Source of the DNA: Paenibacillus dakarensis
GTDB lineage: Bacteria; Bacillota; Bacilli; Paenibacillales; Paenibacillaceae
DNA: 64,000 nucleotides
Assembly: GCF_001373415.1 (NCBI RefSeq)
Contig: NZ_CDSE01000052.1
Location: 1-64,000, forward strand
Reading direction: 5' to 3'
A program made the position numbers and the translations under genes. Below the pieces are notes generated by a model. It was not told the origin of the DNA, made no database searches, and was given only the letters and a program-made list of their open reading frames with translations. Shown here piece by piece: positions 1 through 8,628 of the stretch. Each line of letters starts with the position of its first letter. The first letter of the stretch is position 1.

Positions 1-27
1 TGGACGGGTGGTTCTGATTTCTCTAGT

Positions 28-367
28 TTATTCACCTGTTTCGGCAAACTTAACAATTCTATCCCTAATCTCATCCCGGACTCTCTGGAATACAGACCAC
101 TTTTCTTCATCCGATCCTTGAGCTTTGGCAGGATCATCAAATCCCCAGTGAACTCTCTTTACTGTCGGTGGAGTGATAGGGCATTTATCAGCAGCATCAC
201 TGCATAGTGTTACAACCAAAGCCGCGTTGTTAAGGATTTCAGGAGCAATAATGTTAGACACTGAATACATTCCAGCTGCTGCCAAAATACTTTTTGGCCC
301 AGCCTTCAGCCATCTGACTGCGACATGAGTTGCCGGTGCATAGAAAGTAAATGATTTTCTTTTCCAT
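28..367 (-). pseudogene. arsC: Arsenate reductase ArsC, frameshifted with internal deletion
   Basis: Thioredoxin-coupled arsenate reductase (low-molecular-weight phosphatase fold), disrupted. From the ATG at 367, after a GGAG site, the frame gives [16 protein letters not shown], the intact P-loop with the nucleophilic Cys. It stops after about 37 codons. A second frame then encodes the C-terminal 75 or so residues, including the redox cysteines in [13 protein letters not shown] and the HWGFDDPA segment. The gene spans 340 bp against about 420 bp for a normal 139-residue ArsC, so roughly 80 bp is missing around position 255, which also shifts the frame. It lies 21 bp after arsB, the usual operon order. 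The strain probably exports arsenite but cannot reduce arsenate with this copy. Sure of family and disruption. Confidence 0.9.
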
Positions 368-388
368 GATGTATTGTCTCCTTTTATT

Positions 389-1684
389 CTATATAACGGT
401 TAACCACAAGTAGAGCCCCAGCAAGGTAATAAACAGTGTTGGGATCGTGAGGATTATTCCTGTTTTAAAGTATGTTCCCCACGAAATCTTGACCCCTTTG
501 GTGGAAAGCACATGAAGCCAGAGTAAGGTTGCCAGTGAGCCGATCGGTGTAATCTTGGGACCCAAATCGGAACCAATAACGTTAGCATAGATCAATGCTT
601 CCCTGATCGATCCAGACGCCTGCACAGCATCGATGGCAAGAGCATCAATCATAACCGTAGGCAAATTATTCATGATCGATGAGAGCAGAGCCGCAATAAA
701 CCCCATTCCCATTGTCGCCGCAAATAACCCTTGGTCAGCAACAGCTTGTATAACTTGAGCGAGCAAATCTGTAAGTCCCGCATTTCTAAGACCATACACC
801 ACGACATACATGCCAATGGAGAAGAACACGATGGCCCATGGAGCTTCTTTGAGGACTACTTTGGTTGGAACAACATGACTGCGCTTTGCAAGTAATAGGA
901 ATATAAGAGCCGTAACACCCGCTATAAAGGATACAGGGATATGAAGAAACTCGCTGATAAAATATCCGATTAACAAAACAATTAAAACATACCAAGAGAT
1001 ACGGAACATAAGGGGATCCTTGATGGCATCAGCAGGCTCTTTCAAGCGAGCGGCTTCGAATCTCCGCGGAATACTTTTACGGAAAAATAGATAAAGCACC
1101 AAGATACTCGCGATAAGTGAAAATAAATTTGGTACCATCATCCGGCTGGCGTATTCCGCGAACCCGATTCCAAAGAAATCAGCGGATACGATATTAACCA
1201 GATTGCTTACGATAAGTGGAAGTGAGGTTGTATCTGCGATAAATCCACTTGCGATAATGAAAGGGAACACCTTTTTCTCGTCAAAATTAAGGGCCCTTAC
1301 CATGGCCAATACAATCGGTGTCAATATGAGTGCTGCCCCGTCATTTGCAAAAACGGCAGCAACAACAGCACCCAAAACGCTGACGTATACAAACATGCGG
1401 ATGCCGTTTTCACGTGAAGCCCGTGCCATATGTAAAGCAGCCCACTCAAAGAATCCGATCCGATCCAAGATTAGTGATATAATGATGATTGCAACGAAAG
1501 CTAATGTGGCATTCCAGACAATTTGGGTAACATCCCAAACGTCTTGCAAATTAACGACTCCGACTAGTAAAGCCAGAATAGCACCGCCACAGGCTGACCA
1601 TCCGATGGATAAGTTTCTGGGCTGCCAGATGACCAGGGTTAAAGTAATCAAAAATATAATGCTTGCTAAAACAACAGTTAACAT
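389..1684 (-). CDS. arsB: Arsenite efflux permease ArsB
   Basis: Membrane permease that exports arsenite or antimonite, alone or with an ArsA ATPase (none seen here). The 431 residues are almost entirely hydrophobic, with about 10-12 predicted membrane segments, and carry the ArsB/NhaD-type signatures [16 protein letters not shown] and [20 protein letters not shown] in the first half and [16 protein letters not shown] in the second. Length matches the family. It starts with ATG after a GGAGGA site and is followed by the broken arsC. No arsR lies in the window; the regulator must be elsewhere or lost. Confident in family; the substrate is inferred from homology and from the adjacent arsC remnant. 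Confidence 0.93.
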   Translation of the reverse strand: MLTVVLASIIFLITLTLVIWQPRNLSIGWSACGGAILALLVGVVNLQDVWDVTQIVWNATLAFVAIIIISLILDRIGFFEWAALHMARASRENGIRMFVYVSVLGAVVAAVFANDGAALILTPIVLAMVRALNFDEKKVFPFIIASGFIADTTSLPLIVSNLVNIVSADFFGIGFAEYASRMMVPNLFSLIASILVLYLFFRKSIPRRFEAARLKEPADAIKDPLMFRISWYVLIVLLIGYFISEFLHIPVSFIAGVTALIFLLLAKRSHVVPTKVVLKEAPWAIVFFSIGMYVVVYGLRNAGLTDLLAQVIQAVADQGLFAATMGMGFIAALLSSIMNNLPTVMIDALAIDAVQASGSIREALIYANVIGSDLGPKITPIGSLATLLWLHVLSTKGVKISWGTYFKTGIILTIPTLFITLLGLYLWLTVI

Positions 1685-1911
1685 CTTGTCCTCCGTTTAT
1701 TATAGAGTCTGTGTCATAGATGAATATCTTGAATCGCCATATAATTATATACTTATATAAACGAGATAGAAATAACTTACTTTCATTAACGTAATGGAAA
1801 TTTCAATGTAGCGGGGCGGAGATGTACAATCCATTTGTTTTTTTTCTTTATAAGATCTTAATATTATTACGGTAATATATAGATTTAAGTCTGGCTCTAA
1901 GGGAGGAACAA

Positions 1912-2598
1912 GTGAAAGGAAAAACGGTGCTGGTCGTTGACAATGATACGGAAATACGAAAGTTAATAAAGCTTTATCTTGAGAAAGAGGGTTACGAGGT
2001 TTTTGAGGCAAAGGATGGAAGAGAGGGCATGGAGGTTTTTGAAAAGCTTGATCCTTGCTTTGTTATTACAGAATTACTCCTTCCTCAACTGAGCGGCGAA
2101 GAGTTTTGCGAGTGGATTCGATCCGATCAGAACAGCGATGTGCCGTTGATGATCATCACTGTAAAGGGCGGAGAGTCGGAACGTATTAACGGACTGCTGC
2201 TGGGAGCGGACGATTATGTCACGAAACCATTCAATCCCCAAGAAGTTGTTGTCCGGGTTGAAACGATTCTGAGAAGAACCGCCAACCGGTGCAGTAAAAT
2301 CAGTTATAGAGGACTTACCTTGAAGCCAATTCGGGGAGAAGTCAAATATGACGGACAGATTATTCCGCTTACAAATCACGAATATAAGCTGCTGAACTTT
2401 TTCATGCGCCATCCGAATCAAATTTTGAACCGAAATCAAATTCTTCAAGAGCTTTATCCCCACGAAGAGAAACACGTGATTGACCGAACGGTAGACGTCC
2501 ATGTCAGCAAGCTGCGTGAGAAGCTAAATGCTGTGGGAGCTGCATCCGATATGATTGAGACCATACGCGGAATGGGATATCGGTTCAATGGATTTTAA
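1912..2598 (+). CDS. OmpR/PhoB-type response regulator with Glu at the phospho-acceptor site
   Basis: Two-domain transcription regulator of 228 residues. Residues 1-120 form a receiver domain with the acidic pair in VVDNDTE and the conserved Lys in DDYVTKPF. Residues about 130-226 form a winged-helix DNA-binding domain (LTNHEYKLLNFFMRHPNQ ... RTVDVHVSKLREKL ... IRGMGYRF). The residue that should be the phosphorylated Asp is Glu54, in VITELLLPQ where relatives have VILDLMLP. Starts at GTG after GGGAGGA. No histidine kinase gene is adjacent, so it is an orphan regulator. The Glu may mimic a phosphorylated state (inference). It is divergent from arsB, but nothing shows it controls ars genes. Confidence 0.93.
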   Translation: MKGKTVLVVDNDTEIRKLIKLYLEKEGYEVFEAKDGREGMEVFEKLDPCFVITELLLPQLSGEEFCEWIRSDQNSDVPLMIITVKGGESERINGLLLGADDYVTKPFNPQEVVVRVETILRRTANRCSKISYRGLTLKPIRGEVKYDGQIIPLTNHEYKLLNFFMRHPNQILNRNQILQELYPHEEKHVIDRTVDVHVSKLREKLNAVGAASDMIETIRGMGYRFNGF

Positions 2599-2659
2599 CG
2601 ATATGAATAAACACCAAAAAGGCAGGGGTGCTTAGACTCCCTGTCTATTTAGCATTGAA

Positions 2660-4099
2660 TTATATAGATATGATGGAGGGTTTATCACTAACAATAATTT
2701 CACCTTTACTGGCAAAATACGATTTCAGAACCTCATGTGCATGGACACCCTGCATCTTTCTCCCGTTCGCGTGTTTCATAAATAACTGTTCACCTGCCCC
2801 GGCAACACGGTATATTCGATCATCTTGAAGAGCCTTTCCTTTTATCTCAATATGCTGAATGCGATGACCTGCCGGATTATAAGGCTTATAAGCCATCATG
2901 AGGTTCGAGGAACGCAGAATATAACCCCCCTTTTGTTGATAGGGGTCGGATGCGAATACTTGCTCGAGATTTCGTTCCAATACCGAGAGAAGAGTGGCTC
3001 CATCCATCTCCAGGATAAAAAGTTCAGGATTCGTCGGGATGATATTGTATAAATCGTTCATTGTGACGCCCCCTGGAAGTACGGGTGCTCCGTACCTCCA
3101 TCCGTGGGAGAAGGAAACATCGGCATCCGTCTGGGCTAAATATGCGTCGGTAATGAGGCGGTCCATCGGCGCTTCCTGAAGTGTCATCCGATGCAGCGGA
3201 GTCCGGATGGTTCCAATCGACTCCGATAACGGATCTCGAAAAGGAAGTAGTGCTTCATCAATCATTGACTTTATTTCAGCATCTTCTTCGTATTGATCCG
3301 CATAAATAGGGATTAATTCATGAGTAAAATTGGTTATTTTTCCTTCCTCAACGGTTACGTCGAGCTTTCCGAGGAAAGAAGCGCTAGCGCCGGACTGTAT
3401 GATAACACAGCCATTCTGGACAATCGGACGGTTAAGCCGATCATGGCTATGACCGCTCAGAATAATATCGATTCCTTCAATTTGAGAGGCCAGCTTCACA
3501 TCCAGGGGTAATCCCATATGGCTAACGAGGATAATCAGATCCGCTCGTTCTTCTGCTTTTAACTTTTGAATCACCGCGGGCAGCTCCTCTACTCCTAAAG
3601 AAAACGATAAATGATCGGAAAACGATGGAGGCATGGTCTCTTGTACGTGAGGAGATGTTAGGCCGATAATGCCAACACGTAAGGAATCAATCTCTTTTAT
3701 GATATAAGGATTGAATACATATTTGTTATTATCTTTGTTTTTCAGATTCAGAGCTAAGATCGGAAAGGTGAAGTGTTCTTGAAGCTGTAAGACAAGATCA
3801 GATCCATAGGCAAAATCCCAGTTTCCGGGTACGGCTGCATCTAACTCCATTGCATTCATAAGAGGAATGATGCTGCTGCCTTGTGTGAGTACAGCAGGGC
3901 CTGTTCCATGCAAAAAATCTCCTCCATCAAAGAACAACACATTGCGGTTGTTCTTTTTTATCTCCTTTACAACATGGGCGATACGAGCATAACCTCCGGC
4001 TTGACGATATTCAGGTTTCCCCGCTTTCCAAAAGAACTCCGCATGGGACTCGATGTATCCGTGCGTATCATTTTGCTGAACAATAGTTAATTGGGTCAT
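2660..4099 (-). CDS. Metallophosphatase/5'-nucleotidase, SoxB/UshA-like
   Basis: Calcineurin-like metallophosphoesterase plus C-terminal 5'-nucleotidase domain, 479 residues from the ATG at 4099 (AGGAG site 7-8 bases upstream; a longer in-frame reading lacks a ribosome site). Metal-site motifs appear in order: QQNDTHG near the N-terminus, FFDGGDFLHG, VPGNWDFAYG, LVSHMGLP and LSGHSHD. The C-terminal half has IPTNPELFILEMDG. The GNWDFAYG motif is closer to SoxB (GHWEFTYG) than to ordinary nucleotidases (GNHEFDYG). No signal peptide is visible, so it looks cytoplasmic. Divergent from ccdA and thioredoxin genes; in Sox systems SoxB works with CcdA-like SoxV and thioredoxin SoxW, so a sulfur role is possible but unproven. 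Confidence 0.9.
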   Translation of the reverse strand: MTQLTIVQQNDTHGYIESHAEFFWKAGKPEYRQAGGYARIAHVVKEIKKNNRNVLFFDGGDFLHGTGPAVLTQGSSIIPLMNAMELDAAVPGNWDFAYGSDLVLQLQEHFTFPILALNLKNKDNNKYVFNPYIIKEIDSLRVGIIGLTSPHVQETMPPSFSDHLSFSLGVEELPAVIQKLKAEERADLIILVSHMGLPLDVKLASQIEGIDIILSGHSHDRLNRPIVQNGCVIIQSGASASFLGKLDVTVEEGKITNFTHELIPIYADQYEEDAEIKSMIDEALLPFRDPLSESIGTIRTPLHRMTLQEAPMDRLITDAYLAQTDADVSFSHGWRYGAPVLPGGVTMNDLYNIIPTNPELFILEMDGATLLSVLERNLEQVFASDPYQQKGGYILRSSNLMMAYKPYNPAGHRIQHIEIKGKALQDDRIYRVAGAGEQLFMKHANGRKMQGVHAHEVLKSYFASKGEIIVSDKPSIISI

Positions 4100-4174
4100 C
4101 TCATCGCAACTCCTATCTATAACAATGTTCTTGGATGTACTAAATCGCAGGTAGGAAGACAAAGCTTATACCTT

Positions 4175-4194
4175 ATATACCTCACTGGGTATAT
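4175..4194. promoter_or_regulatory. Inverted-repeat operator between metallophosphatase and ccdA
   Basis: The sequence reads ATATACCT-CACT-GGGTATAT: 8-base arms, 4-base spacer, one mismatch. A perfect version lies at 6312-6331 before trxA. The GGGTAT/ATACCC half-sites resemble operators of CsoR/CstR-family (copper or persulfide sensing) repressors. The regulator is not in the window. It lies in the divergent region, so it could control both directions. Confidence 0.6.
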
Positions 4195-4285
4195 TATGAC
4201 ACGAAAAAAGCTAGCTTTATCAATTCTTAATAATTGATCGATAAGATGGATTAATCCTTCCTTTATTAAGAAAGAGGTGAAGTAA

Positions 4286-5011
4286 GTGGATTGGTTGTCT
4301 GTATTTATTGCTCTTGCCGCAGGTGCGTTATCGTTTCTCTCTCCCTGCGTGTTTCCGCTCATCCCGGCTTATGTATCCCATATAACAGGGTCCTCGATTC
4401 AAAACAACAAAATGGAAGTCGATCGAAGGCTTTTGTTAAAACGCTCTATCAGTTTTATAATCGGATTCAGTGTCGTTTTTATCGCGATGGGGGCTTCAGC
4501 CAGCATGGTCGGCCGGATTTTTGCAGAACACAGAGAGCTGGTTCAAAAGGTAAGCGGCTTTCTTATTATTCTTTTCGGAATGCAGATGATCGGATGGCTG
4601 CAGCTTCGTTGGTTTATGACGAGTAAGTCCTGGGATGCGGGAAAAGTTCGGCCAACGGGAGGTACAGTGCGTTCATTTTTAACGGGTATAGCCTTTGGTT
4701 CCGGATGGACACCCTGCGTTGGACTAGCTTTATCTTCGATCCTTCTAATGGCCGGTTCCTCAGAAACACTCGGGATAGGCATATTGATGTTGGCTATGTA
4801 TTCCTTAGGTTTAGGCATCCCGTTCCTGTTCATATCGGTGTTGCTGACTTATTCAACCGGTATTATAAAGAGAATGAACAAGTATGTTCCTGTGCTTTCG
4901 AAAATCAACGGCTTTATATTCCTTGGACTAGGCTTGCTGCTGTTCACGGGACAACTTCAGAAGATCAGCGCATGGCTCGCCAAATACACACTATTTGATA
5001 TCACATTATAA
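4286..5011 (+). CDS. ccdA: Cytochrome c biogenesis protein CcdA (thiol reductant transporter)
   Basis: Polytopic membrane protein that passes electrons from cytoplasmic thioredoxin to extracytoplasmic thiol proteins. The 241 residues show six membrane segments with the two family cysteines, Cys21 in LSFLSPCVFPLIPAY and a second in SGWTPCVGLALS. Starts at GTG with GAGGTGA upstream. First gene of a three-gene run, 14 bp before the TlpA-like partner it probably reduces. The operator at 4175-4194 suggests redox or persulfide-responsive expression (inference). Length and motifs fit CcdA well; the shorter CcdA form, not the DsbD fusion. Confidence 0.95.
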   Translation: MDWLSVFIALAAGALSFLSPCVFPLIPAYVSHITGSSIQNNKMEVDRRLLLKRSISFIIGFSVVFIAMGASASMVGRIFAEHRELVQKVSGFLIILFGMQMIGWLQLRWFMTSKSWDAGKVRPTGGTVRSFLTGIAFGSGWTPCVGLALSSILLMAGSSETLGIGILMLAMYSLGLGIPFLFISVLLTYSTGIIKRMNKYVPVLSKINGFIFLGLGLLLFTGQLQKISAWLAKYTLFDITL

Positions 5012-5025
5012 GAGGGGATAAGCAA

Positions 5026-5598
5026 ATGAAGAAAAATATGTGGGCAATCCTCATTTTGATAGGGCTTGTTGCTTATGGGGTATATGATTACATAACCGCT
5101 TCTGCAAAAGAAACGAAAAAGGAACAAGCATCAGTCGCTTCAGTAACGGAGCCACCAAACGAAAATATACCGATCGGAGTCAAGAAAGGGCAGCGCGCAC
5201 CGGATTTTACGTTGAACGACTTGAACGGGAACCCGATTCAATTATCGGATTATCGCGGAAAAATGGTCCTGCTTAACTTCTGGGCTTCATGGTGTCCGCC
5301 TTGCCGTGCGGAAATGCCGCATATGCAGGAGTTTTACGAAGATTACAAGAAGGATACGGTCGTTTTAGGAGTAAATATGACGTCAATCGAACATCGTGCT
5401 GAAGATATTAAGCCGTTTACCGAGGAATTCGGTTTAACTTTTCCCAATGTATTGGACATAGAGGGTGACGTCATGGAAGAGTATGTTGTAATCGCCTATC
5501 CGACCACCTATGTCATCGATGAACAAGGCGTTATACGGGAGATATATCCTGGAGCAATCAACTACGACATCATGAAAAAGACCAGAGAAGCATTTTAG
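5026..5598 (+). CDS. Membrane-anchored thiol-disulfide reductase, ResA/TlpA family
   Basis: Thioredoxin-fold protein of 190 residues with one N-terminal membrane anchor (about residues 5-22) and the catalytic domain outside the membrane. It shows GQRAPDFTLNDLNGNPIQL, the active site FWASWCPPCRAEMP near residue 90 and the cis-Pro loop AYPTTYVID. Such proteins reduce apocytochrome c or other exported thiol proteins and are themselves reduced by CcdA, encoded immediately upstream. Good RBS (AGGGGATA). The Sox-like neighbourhood also allows a SoxW-type role. Family confident; physiological target unknown. Confidence 0.94.
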   Translation: MKKNMWAILILIGLVAYGVYDYITASAKETKKEQASVASVTEPPNENIPIGVKKGQRAPDFTLNDLNGNPIQLSDYRGKMVLLNFWASWCPPCRAEMPHMQEFYEDYKKDTVVLGVNMTSIEHRAEDIKPFTEEFGLTFPNVLDIEGDVMEEYVVIAYPTTYVIDEQGVIREIYPGAINYDIMKKTREAF

Positions 5599-5614
5599 AA
5601 AGAAGGAAATGTTA

Positions 5615-6265
5615 ATGAAACGAACAATTCGTAAATTACTCCTGTTCACCGTGACGGCTTGCCCAACGGGAAGGTCCATGAACACCGTTCTTCATGAGGT
5701 CAATAGTCAGTTGAATAGAGTTGAATATGACCTGGTGTACATTGATGTACAGCATGAGATCGCGAATCAATATGGAATCACTCAAAATCCAACGACTCTA
5801 TTCCTGGATGAGCGGGATTCTGAAGTATATCGCGTAGAGGGTTTTAAGGATACCCGGGATATAATCGATATCATTCACGGCGTTGAGTTGGGAGATTTAA
5901 CAGGAACCAAAAACCTAACGAATACAAATACAACACAGGAGAAATATACGGTTTATCTGTTTAAGAGCGAAGAATCAGAACCTGTTCCGGTGGAAACCGA
6001 ATATAACAATAAAACGGCAGTGGTCACACCGAGAATTACGGCGATTCGACTTCAGCTGGCAGCTGCTGAGGAGAGACTTAGCAATCCTTTTCCTCCAAAA
6101 TCAGAGTTACTGGAAATTGATTTTGTTAACCATGCGGCAATGGTGAAAATTAGAATCCAACGTCCTGATGCAGTGATGGAAACCGGAAAAATGGAGCTTG
6201 CTTTGTTATATACACTGAGGCATTTCGGGATCCAGAGCGTTGATCTTCAGCTTATCTTCGATTGA
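5615..6265 (+). CDS. Thioredoxin-fold protein with C-terminal GerMN-like domain
   Basis: About 216 residues from ATG 5615 (AAGGA spaced 7 bases; the ATG at 5609 is too close to the RBS). Residues 1-95 look like a thioredoxin fold: FTVTACPTGRS where the CxxC active site would be (a single Cys, CPTG) and the cis-Pro loop QNPTTLFLD. Residues about 140-216 resemble the GerMN domain of spore-germination and lipoproteins (LSNPFPPKSELLEIDF ... LALLYTLRHFGIQSVDLQLI). No membrane segment. It ends the ccdA run. I do not know this architecture from named proteins; the GerMN match is by eye and only moderate. Confidence 0.55.
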   Translation: MKRTIRKLLLFTVTACPTGRSMNTVLHEVNSQLNRVEYDLVYIDVQHEIANQYGITQNPTTLFLDERDSEVYRVEGFKDTRDIIDIIHGVELGDLTGTKNLTNTNTTQEKYTVYLFKSEESEPVPVETEYNNKTAVVTPRITAIRLQLAAAEERLSNPFPPKSELLEIDFVNHAAMVKIRIQRPDAVMETGKMELALLYTLRHFGIQSVDLQLIFD

Positions 6266-6283
6266 TGATGTTAAAATTGTCCA

Positions 6284-6311
6284 TTGACAACAGCTTGAAA
6301 TCTTCTATACT
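6284..6311 (+). promoter_or_regulatory. SigA-type promoter of trxA
   Basis: TTGACA at 6284-6289 and TATACT at 6306-6311, separated by 16 bases. The -10 box is directly followed by the palindrome at 6312-6331, so a bound repressor would block initiation. Confidence 0.8.
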
Positions 6312-6331
6312 ATATACCCATAGGGGTATAT
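6312..6331. promoter_or_regulatory. Perfect inverted-repeat operator before trxA
   Basis: ATATACCC-ATAG-GGGTATAT, perfect 8-base arms with a 4-base spacer, immediately after the -10 box. Same design as 4175-4194. CsoR/CstR-like by half-site; regulator not in window. Confidence 0.7.
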
Positions 6332-6359
6332 TAGAATGATAATTATAGGAGGAGAAATC

Positions 6360-6683
6360 ATGACAACAATGAAAGTAACTGACAGTTCAATGGAACAGGT
6401 AGTTAAAAACAACAAGCTAGTTTTAGTCGACTTTTGGGCACCATGGTGTGGACCGTGCCGGATGATTGCACCGATTTTGGACAAATTATCGGAGAAGGTT
6501 GGAAATAAAGCGATTATTGCAAAGCTTAACGTTGATGAAAATCCGGTTAGTGCAACGAAATATCGAATCCAAGGTATCCCGACGTTAAAGCTGTTTCACA
6601 ACGGAGTCGTAGTCGAGACCTTTGTCGGAGTTCAACCATCAGAACGGTTTGAAGCAGCCATTAATAAATATGCCGGCAACTGA
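6360..6683 (+). CDS. trxA: Thioredoxin
   Basis: Small cytoplasmic thioredoxin of 107 residues from the ATG at 6360 (AGGAGGAG upstream; an earlier in-frame ATG lies before the RBS and is rejected). Active site DFWAPWCGPCRMIAPIL and cis-Pro loop IQGIPTLKLF are canonical. Its own promoter overlaps a palindrome shared with the ccdA region, so it is probably co-regulated with the membrane thiol pathway and supplies CcdA with electrons. A strong terminator follows. Probably a specialised second thioredoxin, not the housekeeping copy (inference from the regulation). Confidence 0.97.
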   Translation: MTTMKVTDSSMEQVVKNNKLVLVDFWAPWCGPCRMIAPILDKLSEKVGNKAIIAKLNVDENPVSATKYRIQGIPTLKLFHNGVVVETFVGVQPSERFEAAINKYAGN

Positions 6684-6729
6684 GCTTAATCCATAATAAG
6701 GATCGCCTATTACAGGCTGTCTTTAATCA

Positions 6730-6765
6730 AAAGGCCAATCCGTTTTTGCGGATTGGCCTTTTTTA
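6730..6765. terminator. Bidirectional intrinsic terminator
   Basis: Stem AAGGCCAATCCG / CGGATTGGCCTT with a T-rich loop, flanked by A and T tracts. It serves trxA on the + strand and the DUF2642 gene on the - strand. Confidence 0.85.
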
Positions 6766-6768
6766 TGT

Positions 6769-7092
6769 TTATTTTTCGTCTGCTGCTTCAAAATAAACGA
6801 TTTCAGCTAAACGAATGTGATGCTTTTTTCCATGAACTGAAAGAGCTACGTGATCAATAAAGACATCATCCAGCGTGCCTACTAATTTGCCTACCGTTGT
6901 CGTAATCACAATCTCTAAGCCAATGTGTTGGGTCAAATGCTCAATGAATTTCGGTTCCACGGCTGTCGTATACATAATATTTTTGGGCAATACCAGAGGT
7001 TCTTTGCGCTGTTCGTAATTAAGCTGATAATAAGGCGGGACTGGGAATGAAGGATTTTGTTGTGGATAGCCGTGGTATACAAATCGATTCAT
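6769..7092 (-). CDS. DUF2642 (YuzF-like) protein
   Basis: 107-residue protein. Residues 1-35 are rich in Pro, Gln and Tyr (HGYPQQNPSFPVPPYYQ), and residues about 50-104 form a small beta domain (FIEHLTQHIGLEIVITTTVG ... GTLDDVFIDHVALSVHGKKHHIRLAEIVYF) typical of the DUF2642 family found in spore-forming Bacilli. Good RBS (AAAGGAG, spacing 8). The function of the family is not established; a spore-coat or surface role is a guess. It shares the terminator with trxA but reads the opposite way. Confidence 0.8.
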   Translation of the reverse strand: MNRFVYHGYPQQNPSFPVPPYYQLNYEQRKEPLVLPKNIMYTTAVEPKFIEHLTQHIGLEIVITTTVGKLVGTLDDVFIDHVALSVHGKKHHIRLAEIVYFEAADEK

Positions 7093-7212
7093 GCACGGTA
7101 CTCCTTTGTCATAAAATGAAAAACGTTTCTATAATATATGACAAATGCCTAAGTGGGTGTTTCAATATCAGCCATTTTTAATGTATTGTTGATTTGAATT
7201 CGTTATTTATTC

Positions 7213-8439
7213 TCAGGAAAGCACTGAGATCAACGCACCTCCGGCTGCCGATAATAACACGATCACCCAAGGGGGAAGCTTCCATAACATAAGCAAACCG
7301 AACGCAGCGATAGCAAGACTAAAGTCGTAAGGCGTATGGATTGCCTTTATCCATATCGGATTAAATAGGGAGGCGAGCAAAATACCAACAACGGCGGCGT
7401 TAATCCCTTTCAAGGCCGATTGAAAATTCGGACGTCGACGAATTGCATCCCAAAATGGTAAAGCACCTATAACCAACAGAAAAGACGGTAGAAACATCGC
7501 GATTAATGCGATCCATGCTCCGGTCCATCCGTTCATCACGGTTCCTATGTAAGCAGAGAAGGTAAACAAAGGTCCCGGCACTGCTTGAGCTGCACCGTAT
7601 CCGGCAAGAAATTGGGAATCTGTTAACCAACCGGAAGGCACCACTTCAGCTTGAAGCATAGGAAGAACAACATGACCTCCGCCAAAGACAAGTGAACCAA
7701 CGCGATAAAAGCTATCAAATACAGCCAGCCAGTGGGAAGCTGTCATCGTTCGCAATAGCGGTAATCCGATCAACAATCCGAAAAATATAACCCAGGCAAC
7801 AACCGCTGTACGGCGGCTAATCGATATACCTATATGTGGAGTTTCCGGAATTTCAGATTTGGTTAAGAAAAATCGGCCAAATAGTCCAGCAGCAGCAATA
7901 AGTATCCATTGACTGTAAGCAAAAGGCCATAACAAGGTAATAATAGCAGTCAAAATGGCAATCGTTCCCCGAGTACGATCTGGTGCAAGACTTCGAGCCA
8001 TCCCCCAAACCGCTTGTGCTACCACAGCGACAGCAACGATCATCAGCCCATGAAGCCATCCGGCATTGGTTACATCATAGTTATTCAATGCAAATGCGAA
8101 GACCATTAAAGCCAGAGCGGATGGCAATGTAAATCCGATCCAGGAAGCGATCCCGCCAAGAAGTCCGCCGCGCATGATACCAATAGAGATTCCAACTTGG
8201 CTGCTGGCAGGCCCCGGAAGGAACTGACACAAGGCGACCAGATCGGCATAGCTTTTTTCATCGAGCCATTTTCTGCGTTTAACATATTCATCACGAAAAT
8301 AACCTAAATGTGCGATTGGGCCGCCAAATGATGTCAAACCAAGCTTTGTTGAGGCTGAAAGAATTTCGAGTATAGAGCCTTTTTGTTGTTGTTTGGTGTG
8401 TGATTGAGGAGGCGAATTGGCATCCCGTTGTTTCTCCAT
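7213..8439 (-). CDS. chrA: Chromate transporter ChrA, two-domain form
   Basis: Membrane protein of 408 residues with two homologous CHR halves. The N-half signature is LGLTSFGGPIAHLGYF and CQFLPGPASSQVGISIG; the C-half repeats it as FGGGHVVLPMLQ and GYGAAQAVPGPLFTFSAYIG. About 10-12 membrane segments. ChrA proteins export chromate. The N-terminal 20 residues are hydrophilic and Gln-rich. Starts at ATG 8439 with AAAGGTTGAG upstream. No chrB-like regulator is adjacent. Its place beside arsenite and redox genes fits a metal-oxyanion resistance stretch. Family confident; chromate specificity inferred. Confidence 0.95.
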   Translation of the reverse strand: MEKQRDANSPPQSHTKQQQKGSILEILSASTKLGLTSFGGPIAHLGYFRDEYVKRRKWLDEKSYADLVALCQFLPGPASSQVGISIGIMRGGLLGGIASWIGFTLPSALALMVFAFALNNYDVTNAGWLHGLMIVAVAVVAQAVWGMARSLAPDRTRGTIAILTAIITLLWPFAYSQWILIAAAGLFGRFFLTKSEIPETPHIGISISRRTAVVAWVIFFGLLIGLPLLRTMTASHWLAVFDSFYRVGSLVFGGGHVVLPMLQAEVVPSGWLTDSQFLAGYGAAQAVPGPLFTFSAYIGTVMNGWTGAWIALIAMFLPSFLLVIGALPFWDAIRRRPNFQSALKGINAAVVGILLASLFNPIWIKAIHTPYDFSLAIAAFGLLMLWKLPPWVIVLLSAAGGALISVLS

Positions 8440-8628
8440 CTTTGATTCTCAACCTTTCTTCATGAATGTTTTGTACCGGGGTGAATTTTGCTTTTCATTA
8501 TATCATTCTATTATCACGACGTATAATATCGGTGCTTTATCAAAATATATACCTCCATAGATTGCCATCATCGTCATTTTTAATTATACTCTAGCCACTA
8601 TACAAATGAATTTGGGGTGGGTGTGGTA

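Noticed and set aside
1685..1911. ArsR operator upstream of arsB
   Set aside because: The AT-rich run ATATAATTATATACTTATAT is suggestive, but I cannot match an ArsR box and no arsR gene is present.
2614..2650. Terminator after the response regulator
   Set aside because: GGCAGGG/CCCTGTC pairs only partly and there is no T tract.
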